DNA of 64,000 nt from Lachnospiraceae bacterium 3-1. Its GTDB lineage: Bacteria > Bacillota > Clostridia > Lachnospirales > Lachnospiraceae. The stretch is from assembly GCA_000403255.2 (NCBI GenBank), contig KE159593.1, positions 294,469-358,468 of the forward strand. The letters are read 5' to 3'. The notes under the pieces were generated by a model. That model had not been told where the DNA came from and did not search any database. It was given only the letters and a program-made list of their open reading frames with translations. Of this stretch, positions 32,323-41,869 are shown piece after piece (position 1 is the first letter of the stretch; every line of letters starts with the position of its first letter). The translations under genes were made by a program, and so were the position numbers.

Positions 32323-35300
32323 ATGGCAGGATATGACGGAAGTATAAGGATAAATACACAACTAAATACAAGAGGGTTTGAGAGAGGAGCCAGGGGACTT
32401 CTTTCTGGTGTGGAAAGACTTGGAAATAGCATAAGGGGGATTATGGGTTCGCTCGGTTTCGCCATTGGCATTGCCGGCCTTGTTTTACTTGGAAAACAGG
32501 CAATTGACACGGCCAGCGACATCCAGGAAGTCCAGAACGTAGTGGATACGGCGTTTGGCAGCATGGCCTATAAGATGGAGGAGTTTGCAAAAACATCCGT
32601 AAAGCAGTTTGGCATTTCCCAATTATCAGCAAAGCAGATGGGCTCCACATTTATGGCTATGGGTGCATCTATGCTTGATAGCGCAGAAACTGCAAGCAAT
32701 ATGGCGATAAACCTAACGGCACGTGCAGCCGATATGTCAAGTTTTTACAACAAAAGCATAGAGGAAACGTCAACCGCCTTAAAGTCTATCTATACAGGAG
32801 AGACAGAATCCTTAAAAGAATATGGCGTTGTAATGACGCAGGTTAACTTACAGGAATTTGCACGGCAACAAGGCATTAATAAGAGCATACAGGCCATGAC
32901 GCAGGCCGAAAAAGTAGAGCTGCAATATGCATATGTGATGCAGCAGACTGCCCTTGCAGCCGGGGATTTCGCAAAGACTTCCGACAGCTGGGCAAACCAG
33001 ACAAGGATACTGTCAGAGCAGTTTAAGGAACTCCTGTCTGTCATTGGTTCCGGGCTTATCGTGGTTTTTACCCCTGTCGTAAAGTTTTTGAATACAATCC
33101 TTACAGGCCTTATAGCCATTGCGAAGCAGATAGGCGCAATACTTTCAAAACTGTTTGGAATAAAAGTCCCAGTGGTGGATTCCAGCAAAATGGCATCCAA
33201 TTTATCGGATGCTGCAGGCGGAGCAAATGATTTGGCAGACGGGATGGATGCAGCAGGTAAGTCAGCGGAGAAAGCCGGTAAGGCCGCAAGTAAAGCCCTT
33301 GCCCCATTTGACAAGCTGAATGTGCTAAAGCAGGATAGCGGAGGTAGCGGCGGTTCTGGATCTAGTGGCGGGGGCGGCGGCATCGGTGGTGGGGCTGGTG
33401 CTCTTGGTGATGTGGATTTTGAAAAAATCGAAGAAGGCGAAGCGGTTGCCAGCGAACTGGAAAATGCTTTGAAGTCCATATGGGATGTATTCCAGCAGGC
33501 ATGGGAATCCAAAGGGGAGGGTGTCATTAACTCCGCAAAGGCAGCTCTTTCCAGTTTGCTTGAAGCTGCAAAGGCTATCGGGGCTACTTTTTATGAAGTG
33601 TTTACAAACGGGACTGGGCTAGGATGGCTAGAAAGTTTATTGGAGCTTCTGCGTTCCATGTTTGACGTTGTAACCTCTATTTCTGTAGCATTTACAGAAG
33701 CATGGAATTCTGGGGCTGGGTTTGAGAATGTCACGGCATTGTTTGAAATGCTTACAAACGTCAATTACCTTCTGGCTGCAATTGGGGATTCATTTTCCCG
33801 GGCTTTCAGCAATGGTATAGGGGTTCAGATATGGACAAATATACTTGGGATAATAACAGGAGTATACAACATTATTGGTAACCTGGCCGCAAGCCTGACA
33901 GAAGCATGGAATACGGCAGGTATTGGTGACAGCATATGGGCTGGGATATTAGAGATTATAAACACTGTCCTTGAAACAATGCATGGGATAGCTGATTCCA
34001 CAGCGGAATGGGCTGCTAAATTAGATTTTGTCCCATTATTGGAATCAATAGACGAATTATTGAAGGCAATACAGCCGCTAACGCAAAACATTGGAGAAGG
34101 CCTGCAATGGTTCTGGGATAATGTGCTGCTCCCCATAGCTGGGTGGACGATACAAGAAGCGGTTCCTGCCTTCCTTGATATGTTATCAGAAGCAATCCGT
34201 ACTGCAAACGAAGTGATAGAAGCATTGAAGCCACTTGGCATATGGCTGTGGGAGAACTTTTTGCAGCCATTGGGGCAATGGGCTGGTGATGTAATTATAT
34301 CAGCAATGGAAACAATTACGGATTTGCTCAAAAAATTTGGAGATTGGATATCGGAACATCAAGAAGCTGTGCAGAATATGGCTATTATAATTGGTTCATT
34401 TTTTGCGGCTTTTAAAATTGTGACAGCAGTAGCCGGGATTGTTAATTTTATTGCTAAGATGGGTGGTTTAATTGGAATTGTTCAAAAAATGGCCGGATTA
34501 ATCGGTACTGTGTTTAATCCATGGACTTTGGCAATAGGGGCGGCTATCGCAATAGGTGTTCTCTTATGGAAGAACTGGGACAAAATCAAAGAAGCCGCCG
34601 GGAAGCTGAAAGATTGGATTACAAAAAAATGGAAAGAAATACTGAAAGCCATTAGCGGCGCATGGGAAGGGATACAAAAAGCATTAAGTAATGTTTCTGC
34701 ATGGTTCAAGAAGAAATTTGATGATGCAATAAAAAATGTACATAAGGCATTTGAGGGAATTGGGGGATGGTTTGGCGCAAGGTATAAGGATGTTACAAAT
34801 GCATTTAAAGGCGTGGGGAGCTGGTTCAAAGAACAATTTGATAATGCAGTAAAAAATACACATTTGGCATTTGAAGCCATTGGCTCTTGGTTCGGGGAAA
34901 GATGGGGCGATATTCAGTCGGCTCTTTCAGATGTCGGTGGCTGGTTTAAAAATAAATTTGACGATGCAAAAGTTAACGTTCATAAAGCTTTCGACAAAAT
35001 CGGCGGCTGGTTCGGCGAAAGGTGGGGCGATATACAAAAAGCATTTAAAGACTTAGGAGGTTGGTTTGACAGAAATTTTAAAAAAGCATACTCCAATGCA
35101 ACAAAGGCGTTTTCTGGGGCAAAGGCAGCATTTAAAACTATATGGGGAAACATAACTGGCGCATTTGGGGATAGTGCTGGATGGTTCCGAGATAAGTTCT
35201 CGTCTGCATGGCAATCAGTGACAGGTATATTTTCTGGTGCTCGGGAATTTATGGCGGGCGTCGGGAAGAACATAGTAAACGGAATCATTGATGGGATTCT

Positions 35301-35760
35301 GGCAATCTGGAACACGCTTGTTGACATGGCAAACAAAATCAAGGAGCTGTTCAATATCAAAGTCAATGTTTCAGGGGCTTCCGCAGTCGGTGGTGCATTT
35401 GGCGGGCTGGTCGGCGGGATGGGGAAGGCAGCCGCTTATTCCCCCCAGGCCGCAGCCTATTCCCCGGCCATGGCATCATTTTCAGACATGCAGATACCCC
35501 AGCTTGCATCTGGCGCGGTAATACGCGGTGGGAACCCGTTTTTGGCAATCCTGGGAGACCAGCCGCATGGGCAGACTAACATAGAAGCTCCATTGTCCAC
35601 ATTAGAAAAGGCCCTTTCCAATGTTATGAAAAAGAATAGCCAAAATTTCGGAAATGAAACATATGTATTCCAGGTGGATGGAAAGACCTTTTTCGAAATA
35701 ACGAGAAAGGAAGCGAATATGTATTTTAAACGGACTGGGCGGTCGGCCTTTCCGATATAA
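32323..35760 (+). CDS. Phage tail tape-measure protein (orphan)
   Basis: This 1145-residue protein starts at 32323 (GGAGGTG, spacing 8). The N-terminal SIRINTQLNTRGFERGARGL and the ASDIQEVQNVVDTAFGSM ... FGISQLSAKQMGS blocks are typical of tape-measure proteins of Siphoviridae-like phages. Hydrophobic segments near 240-290 and 690-750, a Gly/Ser linker near residues 338-363, and WF-spaced repeats near 790-920 (VSAWFKKKFDDAI, IGGWFGERWGDIQ, LGGWFDRNFKK) fit a protein that spans the tail tube. The C-terminus (VFQVDGKTFFEITRKEANMY) is also typical. No other tail, capsid or lysis gene is in view, so it is a phage remnant at the island edge or a repurposed gene. Confidence 0.92.
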   Translation: MAGYDGSIRINTQLNTRGFERGARGLLSGVERLGNSIRGIMGSLGFAIGIAGLVLLGKQAIDTASDIQEVQNVVDTAFGSMAYKMEEFAKTSVKQFGISQLSAKQMGSTFMAMGASMLDSAETASNMAINLTARAADMSSFYNKSIEETSTALKSIYTGETESLKEYGVVMTQVNLQEFARQQGINKSIQAMTQAEKVELQYAYVMQQTALAAGDFAKTSDSWANQTRILSEQFKELLSVIGSGLIVVFTPVVKFLNTILTGLIAIAKQIGAILSKLFGIKVPVVDSSKMASNLSDAAGGANDLADGMDAAGKSAEKAGKAASKALAPFDKLNVLKQDSGGSGGSGSSGGGGGIGGGAGALGDVDFEKIEEGEAVASELENALKSIWDVFQQAWESKGEGVINSAKAALSSLLEAAKAIGATFYEVFTNGTGLGWLESLLELLRSMFDVVTSISVAFTEAWNSGAGFENVTALFEMLTNVNYLLAAIGDSFSRAFSNGIGVQIWTNILGIITGVYNIIGNLAASLTEAWNTAGIGDSIWAGILEIINTVLETMHGIADSTAEWAAKLDFVPLLESIDELLKAIQPLTQNIGEGLQWFWDNVLLPIAGWTIQEAVPAFLDMLSEAIRTANEVIEALKPLGIWLWENFLQPLGQWAGDVIISAMETITDLLKKFGDWISEHQEAVQNMAIIIGSFFAAFKIVTAVAGIVNFIAKMGGLIGIVQKMAGLIGTVFNPWTLAIGAAIAIGVLLWKNWDKIKEAAGKLKDWITKKWKEILKAISGAWEGIQKALSNVSAWFKKKFDDAIKNVHKAFEGIGGWFGARYKDVTNAFKGVGSWFKEQFDNAVKNTHLAFEAIGSWFGERWGDIQSALSDVGGWFKNKFDDAKVNVHKAFDKIGGWFGERWGDIQKAFKDLGGWFDRNFKKAYSNATKAFSGAKAAFKTIWGNITGAFGDSAGWFRDKFSSAWQSVTGIFSGAREFMAGVGKNIVNGIIDGILAIWNTLVDMANKIKELFNIKVNVSGASAVGGAFGGLVGGMGKAAAYSPQAAAYSPAMASFSDMQIPQLASGAVIRGGNPFLAILGDQPHGQTNIEAPLSTLEKALSNVMKKNSQNFGNETYVFQVDGKTFFEITRKEANMYFKRTGRSAFPI

Positions 35761-35950
35761 TCCTTGGATGTTGGTACGGGAATGGTGCTGGAAAATTATG
35801 TAGACGAAGATTTCCTGACTAATATTTGACTAACAAAACTGAAAAGTGTTAGCCAAAATTGCAAAAAATAGAAAACGTATTATGGAGTAAAAGCCTGAAA
35901 AATAAAGGAATTTCATCATTACAAAGAATAGAAGAATAACATTTTCAAAT

Positions 35951-35992
35951 TTCGGGACGCAGAGGTCGCAGGTTCAAATCCTGTCGCATCGA
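35951..35992 (+). other. tRNA-Pro(CGG) 3' fragment: attachment-site scar of an integrated element
   Basis: The bases run TTCGGGACGCAGAGGTCGCA, then GGTTCAAATCCTGTCGCATC, GA. They read as anticodon loop (anticodon CGG), the 3' half of the anticodon stem (CGCAG), variable loop, the full T-arm (GCAGG-TTCAAAT-CCTGT) and the acceptor 3' strand with discriminator. No 5' half precedes it. Integrases commonly cut in the anticodon or T loop of a tRNA gene and leave such a copy at the far end. The intact tRNA gene would be at the other end, outside the window. Confidence 0.75.
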
Positions 35993-36007
35993 TTCTTGGC
36001 AGGGGCG

Positions 36008-36047
36008 CCGGAAAGTCTGGAAATACAGGCTTTCCGGTACTTTTTTG
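36008..36047 (+). terminator. Rho-independent terminator just outside the attachment site
   Basis: CCGGAAAG (36008-36015) pairs with CTTTCCGG (36030-36037), followed by TAC and a TTTTTT run. It is the natural terminator of the former tRNA-Pro locus. Confidence 0.8.
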
Positions 36048-36117
36048 TTTATGGAAGTTTTTGTAAAGAAGCTAAAAATAGGGTACAATATTAAAAAAGT
36101 GAAAGGGTAAACAATAA

Positions 36118-36279
36118 ATGCCAGATACATTTGAATATTTAAGATACACTGCTAATCTGATAGCAGGCTCAAGATTCGGAAATCAGATAATTTTAAAAGA
36201 TGGCTCCGTCTTACTGTCAAAACTCATAAAGTGTGGCGGGGAAGACATCAATGACAGGGGGATATTTATAAAATCCTGA
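36118..36279 (+). pseudogene. Truncated host gene interrupted by the 522-bp element
   Basis: A frame with start at 36118 and a GAAAGGG site encodes MPDTFEYLRYTANLIAGSRF, GNQIILKDGSVLLSKLIKCG, GEDINDRGIFIKS, then stops exactly at the left inverted repeat of the element. The rest of the gene is missing or displaced. Family not recognised. Confidence 0.45.
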
Positions 36280-36796
36280 ATCCGTGAGCCTTACCACAAA
36301 TTATTTTCTGTAACCCCATATAATTCCGGCATTTATACGTTGTTTTCCCAGATTGATTTTGTCAAACGCTGCAACCGAATGAAGGTTGACTGTAACCATC
36401 CACAGCGCCAGATCAAGAACGGTGATAGCTTGACTCTGGCAATGACTCTGCTGAAAACGGTAAAACGTTGCAGGCACAGGACGGTGAGCTATAATCTGGT
36501 CAACATGGCGTGCCACATAACGGAACATGCATGAAAACTGGTAATAAGACTGGGGAAGAGCAATGTCTGGCGGGAAGCATTCCAACATGTATACGATGCC
36601 TTTGAAGATTTTGTCCTGTAGGTCATCCAACAGCAGAATATCTGAACCACGGGTTTCTGTATAAAGGAAATCTTGCAGATCATGCCATTTTTACAGGATT
36701 ATGGGGTATTGTTTTGCAAAAAACAGACATTGCGCTTTCATTTACATCAAACAGTTTTGTCCAAAATAGTTTTGAGGTTAGGCTCACGGATTCAGG
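36275..36796. mobile_element. 522-bp IS remnant or miniature element with 21-bp terminal inverted repeats
   Basis: The left end CCTGAATCCGTGAGCCTTACC (36275-36295, 21 bases; the first 20 are CCTGAATCCGTGAGCCTTAC) and the right end GGTTAGGCTCACGGATTCAG plus G (36776-36796) are inverted copies with one mismatch. The interior has short frames on both strands but no recognisable transposase, so it is a decayed insertion sequence or a non-autonomous element. Clear target duplication is not visible. Confidence 0.65.
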
Positions 36797-36824
36797 TAAA
36801 TGTCAATAATAGGAGAGCGTAAAT

Positions 36825-37263
36825 ATGCTGAAAATAAGATTGTTCTGTGCAAATGGAATGTCAACGAGCCTATTGGTGAAAAAGATGGAAGAGGCTGCAA
36901 AAGAAAAGGGGAAAGAAGTGGATATCAAAGCATATCCAATCCTTGATATAGAAGGGCTGATCGGAGAAGCAGATGTGGCTCTTTTAGGGCCTTCAGGTTG
37001 GCTATCAGCTTTCCAAGGCCAAAGAGATTTGCGGTGGAAAAGGTGCGCCGATAGACGTAACAGCAATGGCGGATTATGGCAGAAGAGCTTATTGCAATAT
37101 ACGAAAGGATGACGTCGTAATTAATGTGAAAGGATTTCAGGATGATCGGTGTGTGCTGTATGTATTTCGCTGTGCAGTATATTATGCAGAGCAGGAACAG
37201 CATGATCCAGAGAAATTAAAATGGTGGTATGGGAAAGATAAAGACTACCCAGAAGAGAAATGA
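36825..37263 (+). pseudogene. PTS lactose/cellobiose-family IIB component, frameshifted
   Basis: The first frame (36825-) reads MLKIRLFCANGMSTSLLVKK, MEEAAKEKGKEVDIKAYPIL ... ADVALLGP, a clear IIB of the cellobiose type with the phosphocysteine in CANGMST. After LLGP an extra T near 36,992 shifts the frame; the expected VGYQLSKAKEICGGKGAPID continues in the next frame. The end is then lost and fused to an unrelated frame ending at 37263. No other PTS components are nearby. It is inactive and lies next to the 522-bp element. Confidence 0.8.
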
Positions 37264-37279
37264 TATATGGATAATAATT

Positions 37280-37329
37280 ATAGGGCTGTGGGAAAATCCT
37301 GTTTCCTGACAGCCCTATTGTTTTATTTT
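37280..37329. terminator. Terminator between pseudogene and AIM24-family gene
   Basis: ATAGGGCTGT (37280-37289) pairs with ACAGCCCTAT (37309-37318), followed by TGTTTTATTTT. It lies between convergent units and could act in both directions. Confidence 0.82.
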
Positions 37330-38003
37330 CCTGGAATCAGGCGGGCAATCCTTCCTGCAAATTCATTAAAGTTCTGTGTTTGTAAAACCACTTTTCCAGG
37401 ACCTGTCAATTTTGTCAGGAATAATCCTTCACCGCCAAAGAAAATATTTTTTAATCCTTTTACAGTTTCTACTTCATATTTTACTGATTTCTCAAAAGCA
37501 ACAACATTTCCAGTATCTACCTTGATTACTTCACCTGGTGCGAGCTGCTTTTCCACTTTATTACCATCGATTTCAAGGAATACCATTCCTTTTCCAGAAA
37601 TGTCCTGCAGGATAAAACCTTCGCCACCAAAGAAGCCAGCGGACATTTTTTTAGTGAGGGCAACGCTTAAATTTACGGTTTCTTCGGCACAAAGGAAAGA
37701 GCCTTTCTGACAGATTAGTCCACCGCTTGCACCTACATCTACTGGAAGCACCTCACCAGCTACGGTAGATGCGAAGGCAATCATAGCGCCTGGCCGTTCT
37801 GCTTTATAGGTTGCCATAAAAAGAGATTCTCCTGAAAACATTCTTCCAATACTTTTCCCAAGGCCGCCTCTCATGTTAGAATCCATGGAAATACCTTCTG
37901 ACATCCATGCCATTCCCCCAGACTGGGTATACATAGTTTCACCTGGTGCATCAAAAACAACTTCTACTGCTGGCATAGTATCGCCGATTACTGTATATCT
38001 CAT
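37323..38003 (-). CDS. AIM24/TIGR00266-family protein
   Basis: This 226-residue protein begins MRYTVIGDTMPAVEVVFDAP and has the AIM24 beta-helical fold signatures GETMYTQSGGMAWMSEGI, GLGKSIGRMFSGESLF, YKAERPGAMIAFA and NIFFGGEGLFLTKLTGPG. The yeast homologue is a mitochondrial biogenesis factor; bacterial members have no defined function. Soluble; single gene, ending at a shared terminator. A palindrome (38,039-38,057) lies close upstream of its start codon. Confidence 0.88.
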   Translation of the reverse strand: MRYTVIGDTMPAVEVVFDAPGETMYTQSGGMAWMSEGISMDSNMRGGLGKSIGRMFSGESLFMATYKAERPGAMIAFASTVAGEVLPVDVGASGGLICQKGSFLCAEETVNLSVALTKKMSAGFFGGEGFILQDISGKGMVFLEIDGNKVEKQLAPGEVIKVDTGNVVAFEKSVKYEVETVKGLKNIFFGGEGLFLTKLTGPGKVVLQTQNFNEFAGRIARLIPGK

Positions 38004-38038
38004 AATATATTCTCCTTTCTTTTTTTATTATAATATAT

Positions 38039-38057
38039 AATAGACAATTGTTCTATT
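38039..38057. promoter_or_regulatory. Palindromic operator-like site between AIM24 and CoA-transferase genes
   Basis: AATAGACAATTGTTCTATT is a near-perfect palindrome of the kind bound by MarR-type repressors. It lies 36 bases upstream of the AIM24 start codon. The regulator is unknown and not in the window. Confidence 0.4.
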
Positions 38058-38082
38058 ATTTTTTGAGATTTTTTAGAATCCA

Positions 38083-38111
38083 TTGACCCATGACAGGAAA
38101 AATGCTAATAT
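38083..38111 (+). promoter_or_regulatory. Promoter of the butyryl-CoA:acetate CoA-transferase gene
   Basis: TTGACC (38083-38088), a 17-base spacer and TAATAT (38106-38111), 64 bases before the ATG. Confidence 0.65.
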
Positions 38112-38174
38112 GAAAGTATGTTACATATTTAACAATCCAACCATTTTAAATCTAATATCAGGGAGGTTTTAACC

Positions 38175-39515
38175 ATGGATTACACACAGGAATATCAGGA
38201 CAAACTGGTAACTGCTGAGGAAGCAGTAAAAGTCATCAAATCTGGTGACTGGGTAGACTACGGATGGTGCAATGGCACTCCTGATTTGCTGGATCAGGCA
38301 CTGGCAAAACGTACAGATGAATTGGAGGATATCAACCTTCGCGGCGGCATACTTTTAAAACCGCTGGCAATTTTTGAGCGTGAGGATGCAGGAGAACATT
38401 ATACTTGGAACTCCTGGCATATGTCTGGGATTGAACGTAAATTAATTAATAGAGGATGCGCTTATTATGCTCCGATTCGTTATTCAGAATTGCCGCGCTA
38501 TTATAGAGAATCTTCTATTAAGAATAATGTTGCTATGTTCCAGGTTGCGCCAATGGATAAGCACGGTTTCTTTAATTTTGGGCCAAATGCCTCTCATTTA
38601 TCAGCAGTTTGCGAGACATCCGCCAAAATTATCGTAGAGGTAAATGAAAATATGCCTCGTTGTCTGGGCGGATTTGAGAACGGCGTACATATTTCTGATG
38701 TAGACTTTATTGTGGAAGGTGAAAATCCTCCAATTGGAGAGCTTGGAGCTGGCGGTCCCGCAACGGATGTAGATAAAGCGGTGGCGAAATTGATTGTGGA
38801 GGAAATTCCAAACGGAGCCTGCTTACAGCTTGGAATCGGTGGTATGCCCAATGCAGTAGGCTCTTTGATTGCAGAATCTGACTTAAAGGATCTGGGTGTC
38901 CATACGGAAATGTATGTGGATGCGTTTGTTGATATTGCAAAAGCAGGGAAAATCAATGGTTCAAAAAAGAATATTGACCGGTTCCGCCAGGCTTATGCTT
39001 TCGGAGCGGGAACAAAGAAAATGTATGATTATATTGATGACAACCCTGAATTGTTAAGTGCACCAGTAAACTATACCAATGATATCCGCTCAATTTCTGC
39101 GTTAGACAATTTTATGTCTATCAATAATGCGGTGGACGTGGATTTATTTGGGCAGGTAAGCTCTGAGTCTTCTGGAATTAAACATATCAGCGGTGCAGGC
39201 GGACAGCTTGATTTTGTGTTGGGGGCTTATCTTTCCAATGGTGGAAAGAGCTTTATCTGCTGTTCCTCCACATTTAAAACAAGAGACGGCGAATTGAAAT
39301 CCAGAATTCTGCCTACCTTGCATCCAGGCTCCATTGTTACAGATACTCGTGCAAATATCCACTATCTTGTTACAGAGTATGGAAAGGTAAATCTCAAAGG
39401 ATTGTCCACATGGCAGAAATGTGAAGCAATTATTTCTGTAGCACATCCTGATTTTAGAGATGAACTAATCAAAGAAGCAGAAAAGATGCATATTTGGAGA
39501 AAGAGCAATAAATAA
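38175..39515 (+). CDS. but: Butyryl-CoA:acetate CoA-transferase
   Basis: This 446-residue protein starts at 38175 after GGGAGG. It belongs to the acetyl-CoA hydrolase/4-hydroxybutyrate CoA-transferase family. Visible are the N-terminal [20 protein letters not shown], the glycine-rich [16 protein letters not shown], the presumed catalytic glutamate near residue 245 in [14 protein letters not shown], and [18 protein letters not shown]. The full length matches the But enzymes of gut Lachnospiraceae, which move CoA from butyryl-CoA to acetate in the last step of butyrate formation. A related 4-hydroxybutyrate transferase cannot be fully excluded. Single-gene unit with promoter and terminator. Confidence 0.85.
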   Translation: MDYTQEYQDKLVTAEEAVKVIKSGDWVDYGWCNGTPDLLDQALAKRTDELEDINLRGGILLKPLAIFEREDAGEHYTWNSWHMSGIERKLINRGCAYYAPIRYSELPRYYRESSIKNNVAMFQVAPMDKHGFFNFGPNASHLSAVCETSAKIIVEVNENMPRCLGGFENGVHISDVDFIVEGENPPIGELGAGGPATDVDKAVAKLIVEEIPNGACLQLGIGGMPNAVGSLIAESDLKDLGVHTEMYVDAFVDIAKAGKINGSKKNIDRFRQAYAFGAGTKKMYDYIDDNPELLSAPVNYTNDIRSISALDNFMSINNAVDVDLFGQVSSESSGIKHISGAGGQLDFVLGAYLSNGGKSFICCSSTFKTRDGELKSRILPTLHPGSIVTDTRANIHYLVTEYGKVNLKGLSTWQKCEAIISVAHPDFRDELIKEAEKMHIWRKSNK

Positions 39516-39522
39516 CCCCAAA

Positions 39523-39582
39523 AAGAATATGTACAGGGTCTGCCCCAGCGAAGGGAGAATCCTGTACATATTCTTTCTTGTT
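39523..39582. terminator. Terminator between but and galM
   Basis: AAGAATATGTACAGG (39523-39537) pairs with CCTGTACATATTCTT (39561-39575), a 15-bp perfect stem, followed by TCTTGTTCT. Convergent genes share it. Confidence 0.78.
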
Positions 39583-39603
39583 CTATAGGAAAGACACTAC
39601 GAA

Positions 39604-40647
39604 TTACTTTGTATAAAAACGGTAAATAGTCTTTGTGGTAAACTCTTCTCCTGGGTGTATCAATGGTGATGGGAAATTTTTCTGATTTACGCTGTTAGGA
39701 TAGAATTGGGATTCCAGGCAAAAACCGCATCTGTTACTGTAGGCTGCACCTCCTTTGCCCACTTGGTCTCCAATAAAGTTTCCAGCGTAAAATTGTACGC
39801 CGCAGCAGTCAGTAGAAGCTTCCATTGCAATTCCGGTTTCCTCGCAGTAAGCATTTGCCATAACCTTCATATTTCCAGGCTTATCGTCCAATACATAATT
39901 GTGGTCATATCCGCCAGCAAATTTTAACTGTTCAAAATCTGCCTGGATATCCTGGCCAATGGGCTTCATTTTACGGAAATCCATGGGTGTTCCTTCTACG
40001 GGTGCGATTTCCCCTGTTGGGATGGAATTTTCATCCCAAACTGTGGTGTAGCCTTCTGCCAAAATCTGCAGGTATTGCTGTTCCATGGAACCACTGTTGT
40101 GTCCCCCTAGATTAAAATAAGAATGGTTGGTGCAATTCATAACTGTAGTTTTGTCTGTTTTTCCCTTATAGGAAATTTCCACTGCATTCTCATCTGTTAA
40201 TGTATAAGTAACTTCTACTTCAAGATTTCCAGGAAAGCCCTGATCCTCTTCTCGGCTGAGGTGGAAAAAGGTAATACTGTTTTCCGTATATTCTTTCACT
40301 TCCCACAGGACACGGTCAAATCCATTTGGCCCACTGTGGAGATTAAAGCAACCTTGGTTTGCCGTAAGCTGGCATAGGTTTCCGTCTATTACCATCTGTG
40401 CTTTGTCAATCCGATTTCCATTTCGTCCAACGGTTGCTCCAAAATAGCAGGTATGGTTTTCATATTCTGCAGTGCTGTCAAAGCCTAATACCACATCCTG
40501 TATGTTTCCATTCTTGTCTGGAACAAGCACAGATACTAAAGTTGCTCCATGGTCTGATACTTTTATCACAATATCATTGTGATTTTTTAATATGTATAAA
40601 AATGTTTCTTTTCCCTGCCTGTTTTTCCCGAATGATAATCGGTCCAT
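39604..40647 (-). CDS. galM: Aldose 1-epimerase (mutarotase)
   Basis: This 347-residue protein is of the usual family length. It has the conserved NRIDKAQMVIDG, LHSGPNGFDRVLWEV, the catalytic-histidine block MNCTNHSYFNLGGHNSG, FAGGYDHNYVLDD, and the catalytic-glutamate region SNRCGFCLESQFYPNSVN. It interconverts alpha and beta anomers of glucose and galactose in the cytoplasm. No galactose genes adjoin it. It lies just after the hemerythrin gene on the same strand, separated by 22 bases. Confidence 0.93.
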   Translation of the reverse strand: MDRLSFGKNRQGKETFLYILKNHNDIVIKVSDHGATLVSVLVPDKNGNIQDVVLGFDSTAEYENHTCYFGATVGRNGNRIDKAQMVIDGNLCQLTANQGCFNLHSGPNGFDRVLWEVKEYTENSITFFHLSREEDQGFPGNLEVEVTYTLTDENAVEISYKGKTDKTTVMNCTNHSYFNLGGHNSGSMEQQYLQILAEGYTTVWDENSIPTGEIAPVEGTPMDFRKMKPIGQDIQADFEQLKFAGGYDHNYVLDDKPGNMKVMANAYCEETGIAMEASTDCCGVQFYAGNFIGDQVGKGGAAYSNRCGFCLESQFYPNSVNQKNFPSPLIHPGEEFTTKTIYRFYTK

Positions 40648-40669
40648 CTCTTAATACCTCCTCATGGTT

Positions 40670-41497
40670 CTATTGTATGGCTTCTGCAATTAATTTATCT
40701 GATTTTAAAATATGATTGGATAACCATCCGAATAAAAATTCCATTAATTCCTCAAGGTATTTTTGCTGATTCTGGTCTACTTGGTCCAGATCAATATCCT
40801 CAAGCTTTGACACAAACGCCCGGTGTGCCATTTTTTGTGCCTCCAGTCCAGGATAGTGGATACTTTCCATATATTCTTCTTCATCTTGAAAATGTTCACT
40901 GGTATAATTTTTTAATTTTTCCAAAATTGCTATAATTTCATCGTATTTATCATGAAGGAGTTCTGCTTTTACCAGTGCATTGGCGTCACCGATAATTTCA
41001 AATAATGTTTCATGTTCTCCGTCAATCAGTGGAATGCCTGTCATATATTTTTCTGTAAATACACAGGGGTTTTCTTGTTTTTTCCATTCTTCTATGGAAG
41101 GCATTTTTCCAATGAGAATATCACTGCTTAAGATATGCTGATATAGCCACCGAACCAGATATTGTAGTAAATTATCTAACATTGTCTGTTGGTTTTCCAG
41201 TTCATCAATATTGGTAAAGCTGATAATGTCAATTTTCTCCCGAAATGCCATATGCTGTTTTTTCTGCATTTCTAATTCTGGATCATTGATGGCTGCCATA
41301 TATGCTTCTTCATTGGCAAAATGTGTATCAGTATAATCTTTTAATTCTTCTAGGACCTCCGAGATTTGGTGATATTTATCCTCCAGCAATTCATTGTGCA
41401 GTAATCTAATAGTTTGATTAATCAATTCAAATAGCTTTTCATGTTCTTTGTCAATTTGTTCGATTCCTGTTAAACAGTCCTCTGTAAATCGGTACAT
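40670..41497 (-). CDS. Bacteriohemerythrin with two hemerythrin domains
   Basis: This 275-residue protein is a tandem of two hemerythrin four-helix bundles. Each has the iron ligands: H in IDKEHEKLFELI, H and E in THFANEEAYM, H in KQHMAFREKI, H in YQHILSSD for domain 1; GEHETLFEII, EHFQDEEEYM, MAHRAFVSKL, SNHILKSD for domain 2. Single-domain bacteriohemerythrins are about 135 residues. It probably binds oxygen at a di-iron centre and protects or informs this anaerobe. It has no signal peptide. Confidence 0.9.
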   Translation of the reverse strand: MYRFTEDCLTGIEQIDKEHEKLFELINQTIRLLHNELLEDKYHQISEVLEELKDYTDTHFANEEAYMAAINDPELEMQKKQHMAFREKIDIISFTNIDELENQQTMLDNLLQYLVRWLYQHILSSDILIGKMPSIEEWKKQENPCVFTEKYMTGIPLIDGEHETLFEIIGDANALVKAELLHDKYDEIIAILEKLKNYTSEHFQDEEEYMESIHYPGLEAQKMAHRAFVSKLEDIDLDQVDQNQQKYLEELMEFLFGWLSNHILKSDKLIAEAIQ

Positions 41498-41869
41498 ATT
41501 CCTTCTCCTTTCCCTTTGCCCAAACTATTTTATCGCATGGTAGTATGCTTATTTGGGCATTACCGACATTATAGCACTATAAAAGTTAAAATCCAAGAAA
41601 ATGAAAAGAAATGTTCTATTTTTTTGATTTTGGTCATTTTGTTATTGGAGTATCTTGTTTTTCCAATCAGATGAAAATCCCATTGCATAAAGAATATCCT
41701 TTGTGGATAAAAAAATAGGAGAACCAATTTTATAAAAAATAATGTATAATAGTATTATCAGATGAGGTAAGTAAATCTCATGAATGGAAAGGAGAATACA
41801 GAATGTTGGAGGTAATGGATGAAATGGCAATCAGCGAAAGGAAATAAGTGATAGAAAGGATGTATTATT
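41498..41869. other. 372-bp intergenic region
   Basis: A -10-like TATAAT lies at 41745-41750. A 14-codon frame (ATG 41803, MLEVMDEMAISERK) follows AAAGGAG and could be a leader peptide for the 41870 gene; support is weak. Nothing else is recognised. Confidence 0.35.

Larger units (their letters stand above)
35761..36117. other. Intergenic region holding the island edge
   Basis: No gene is present. It contains the tRNA-Pro 3' fragment at 35,951-35,992 and a terminator at 36,008. Bases 35,761-35,950 are A+T-rich and unremarkable. Confidence 0.6.

Noticed and set aside
32790..33527. 245-codon minus-strand frame opposite the tape-measure gene
   Set aside because: Low-complexity Pro/Ser-rich shadow of the Gly/Ser linker region.
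35945..36130. Minus-strand frame ending MRQDLNLRPLRPEI
   Set aside because: This is the well-known false translation of a reversed tRNA 3' half; the DNA is the tRNA-Pro fragment.
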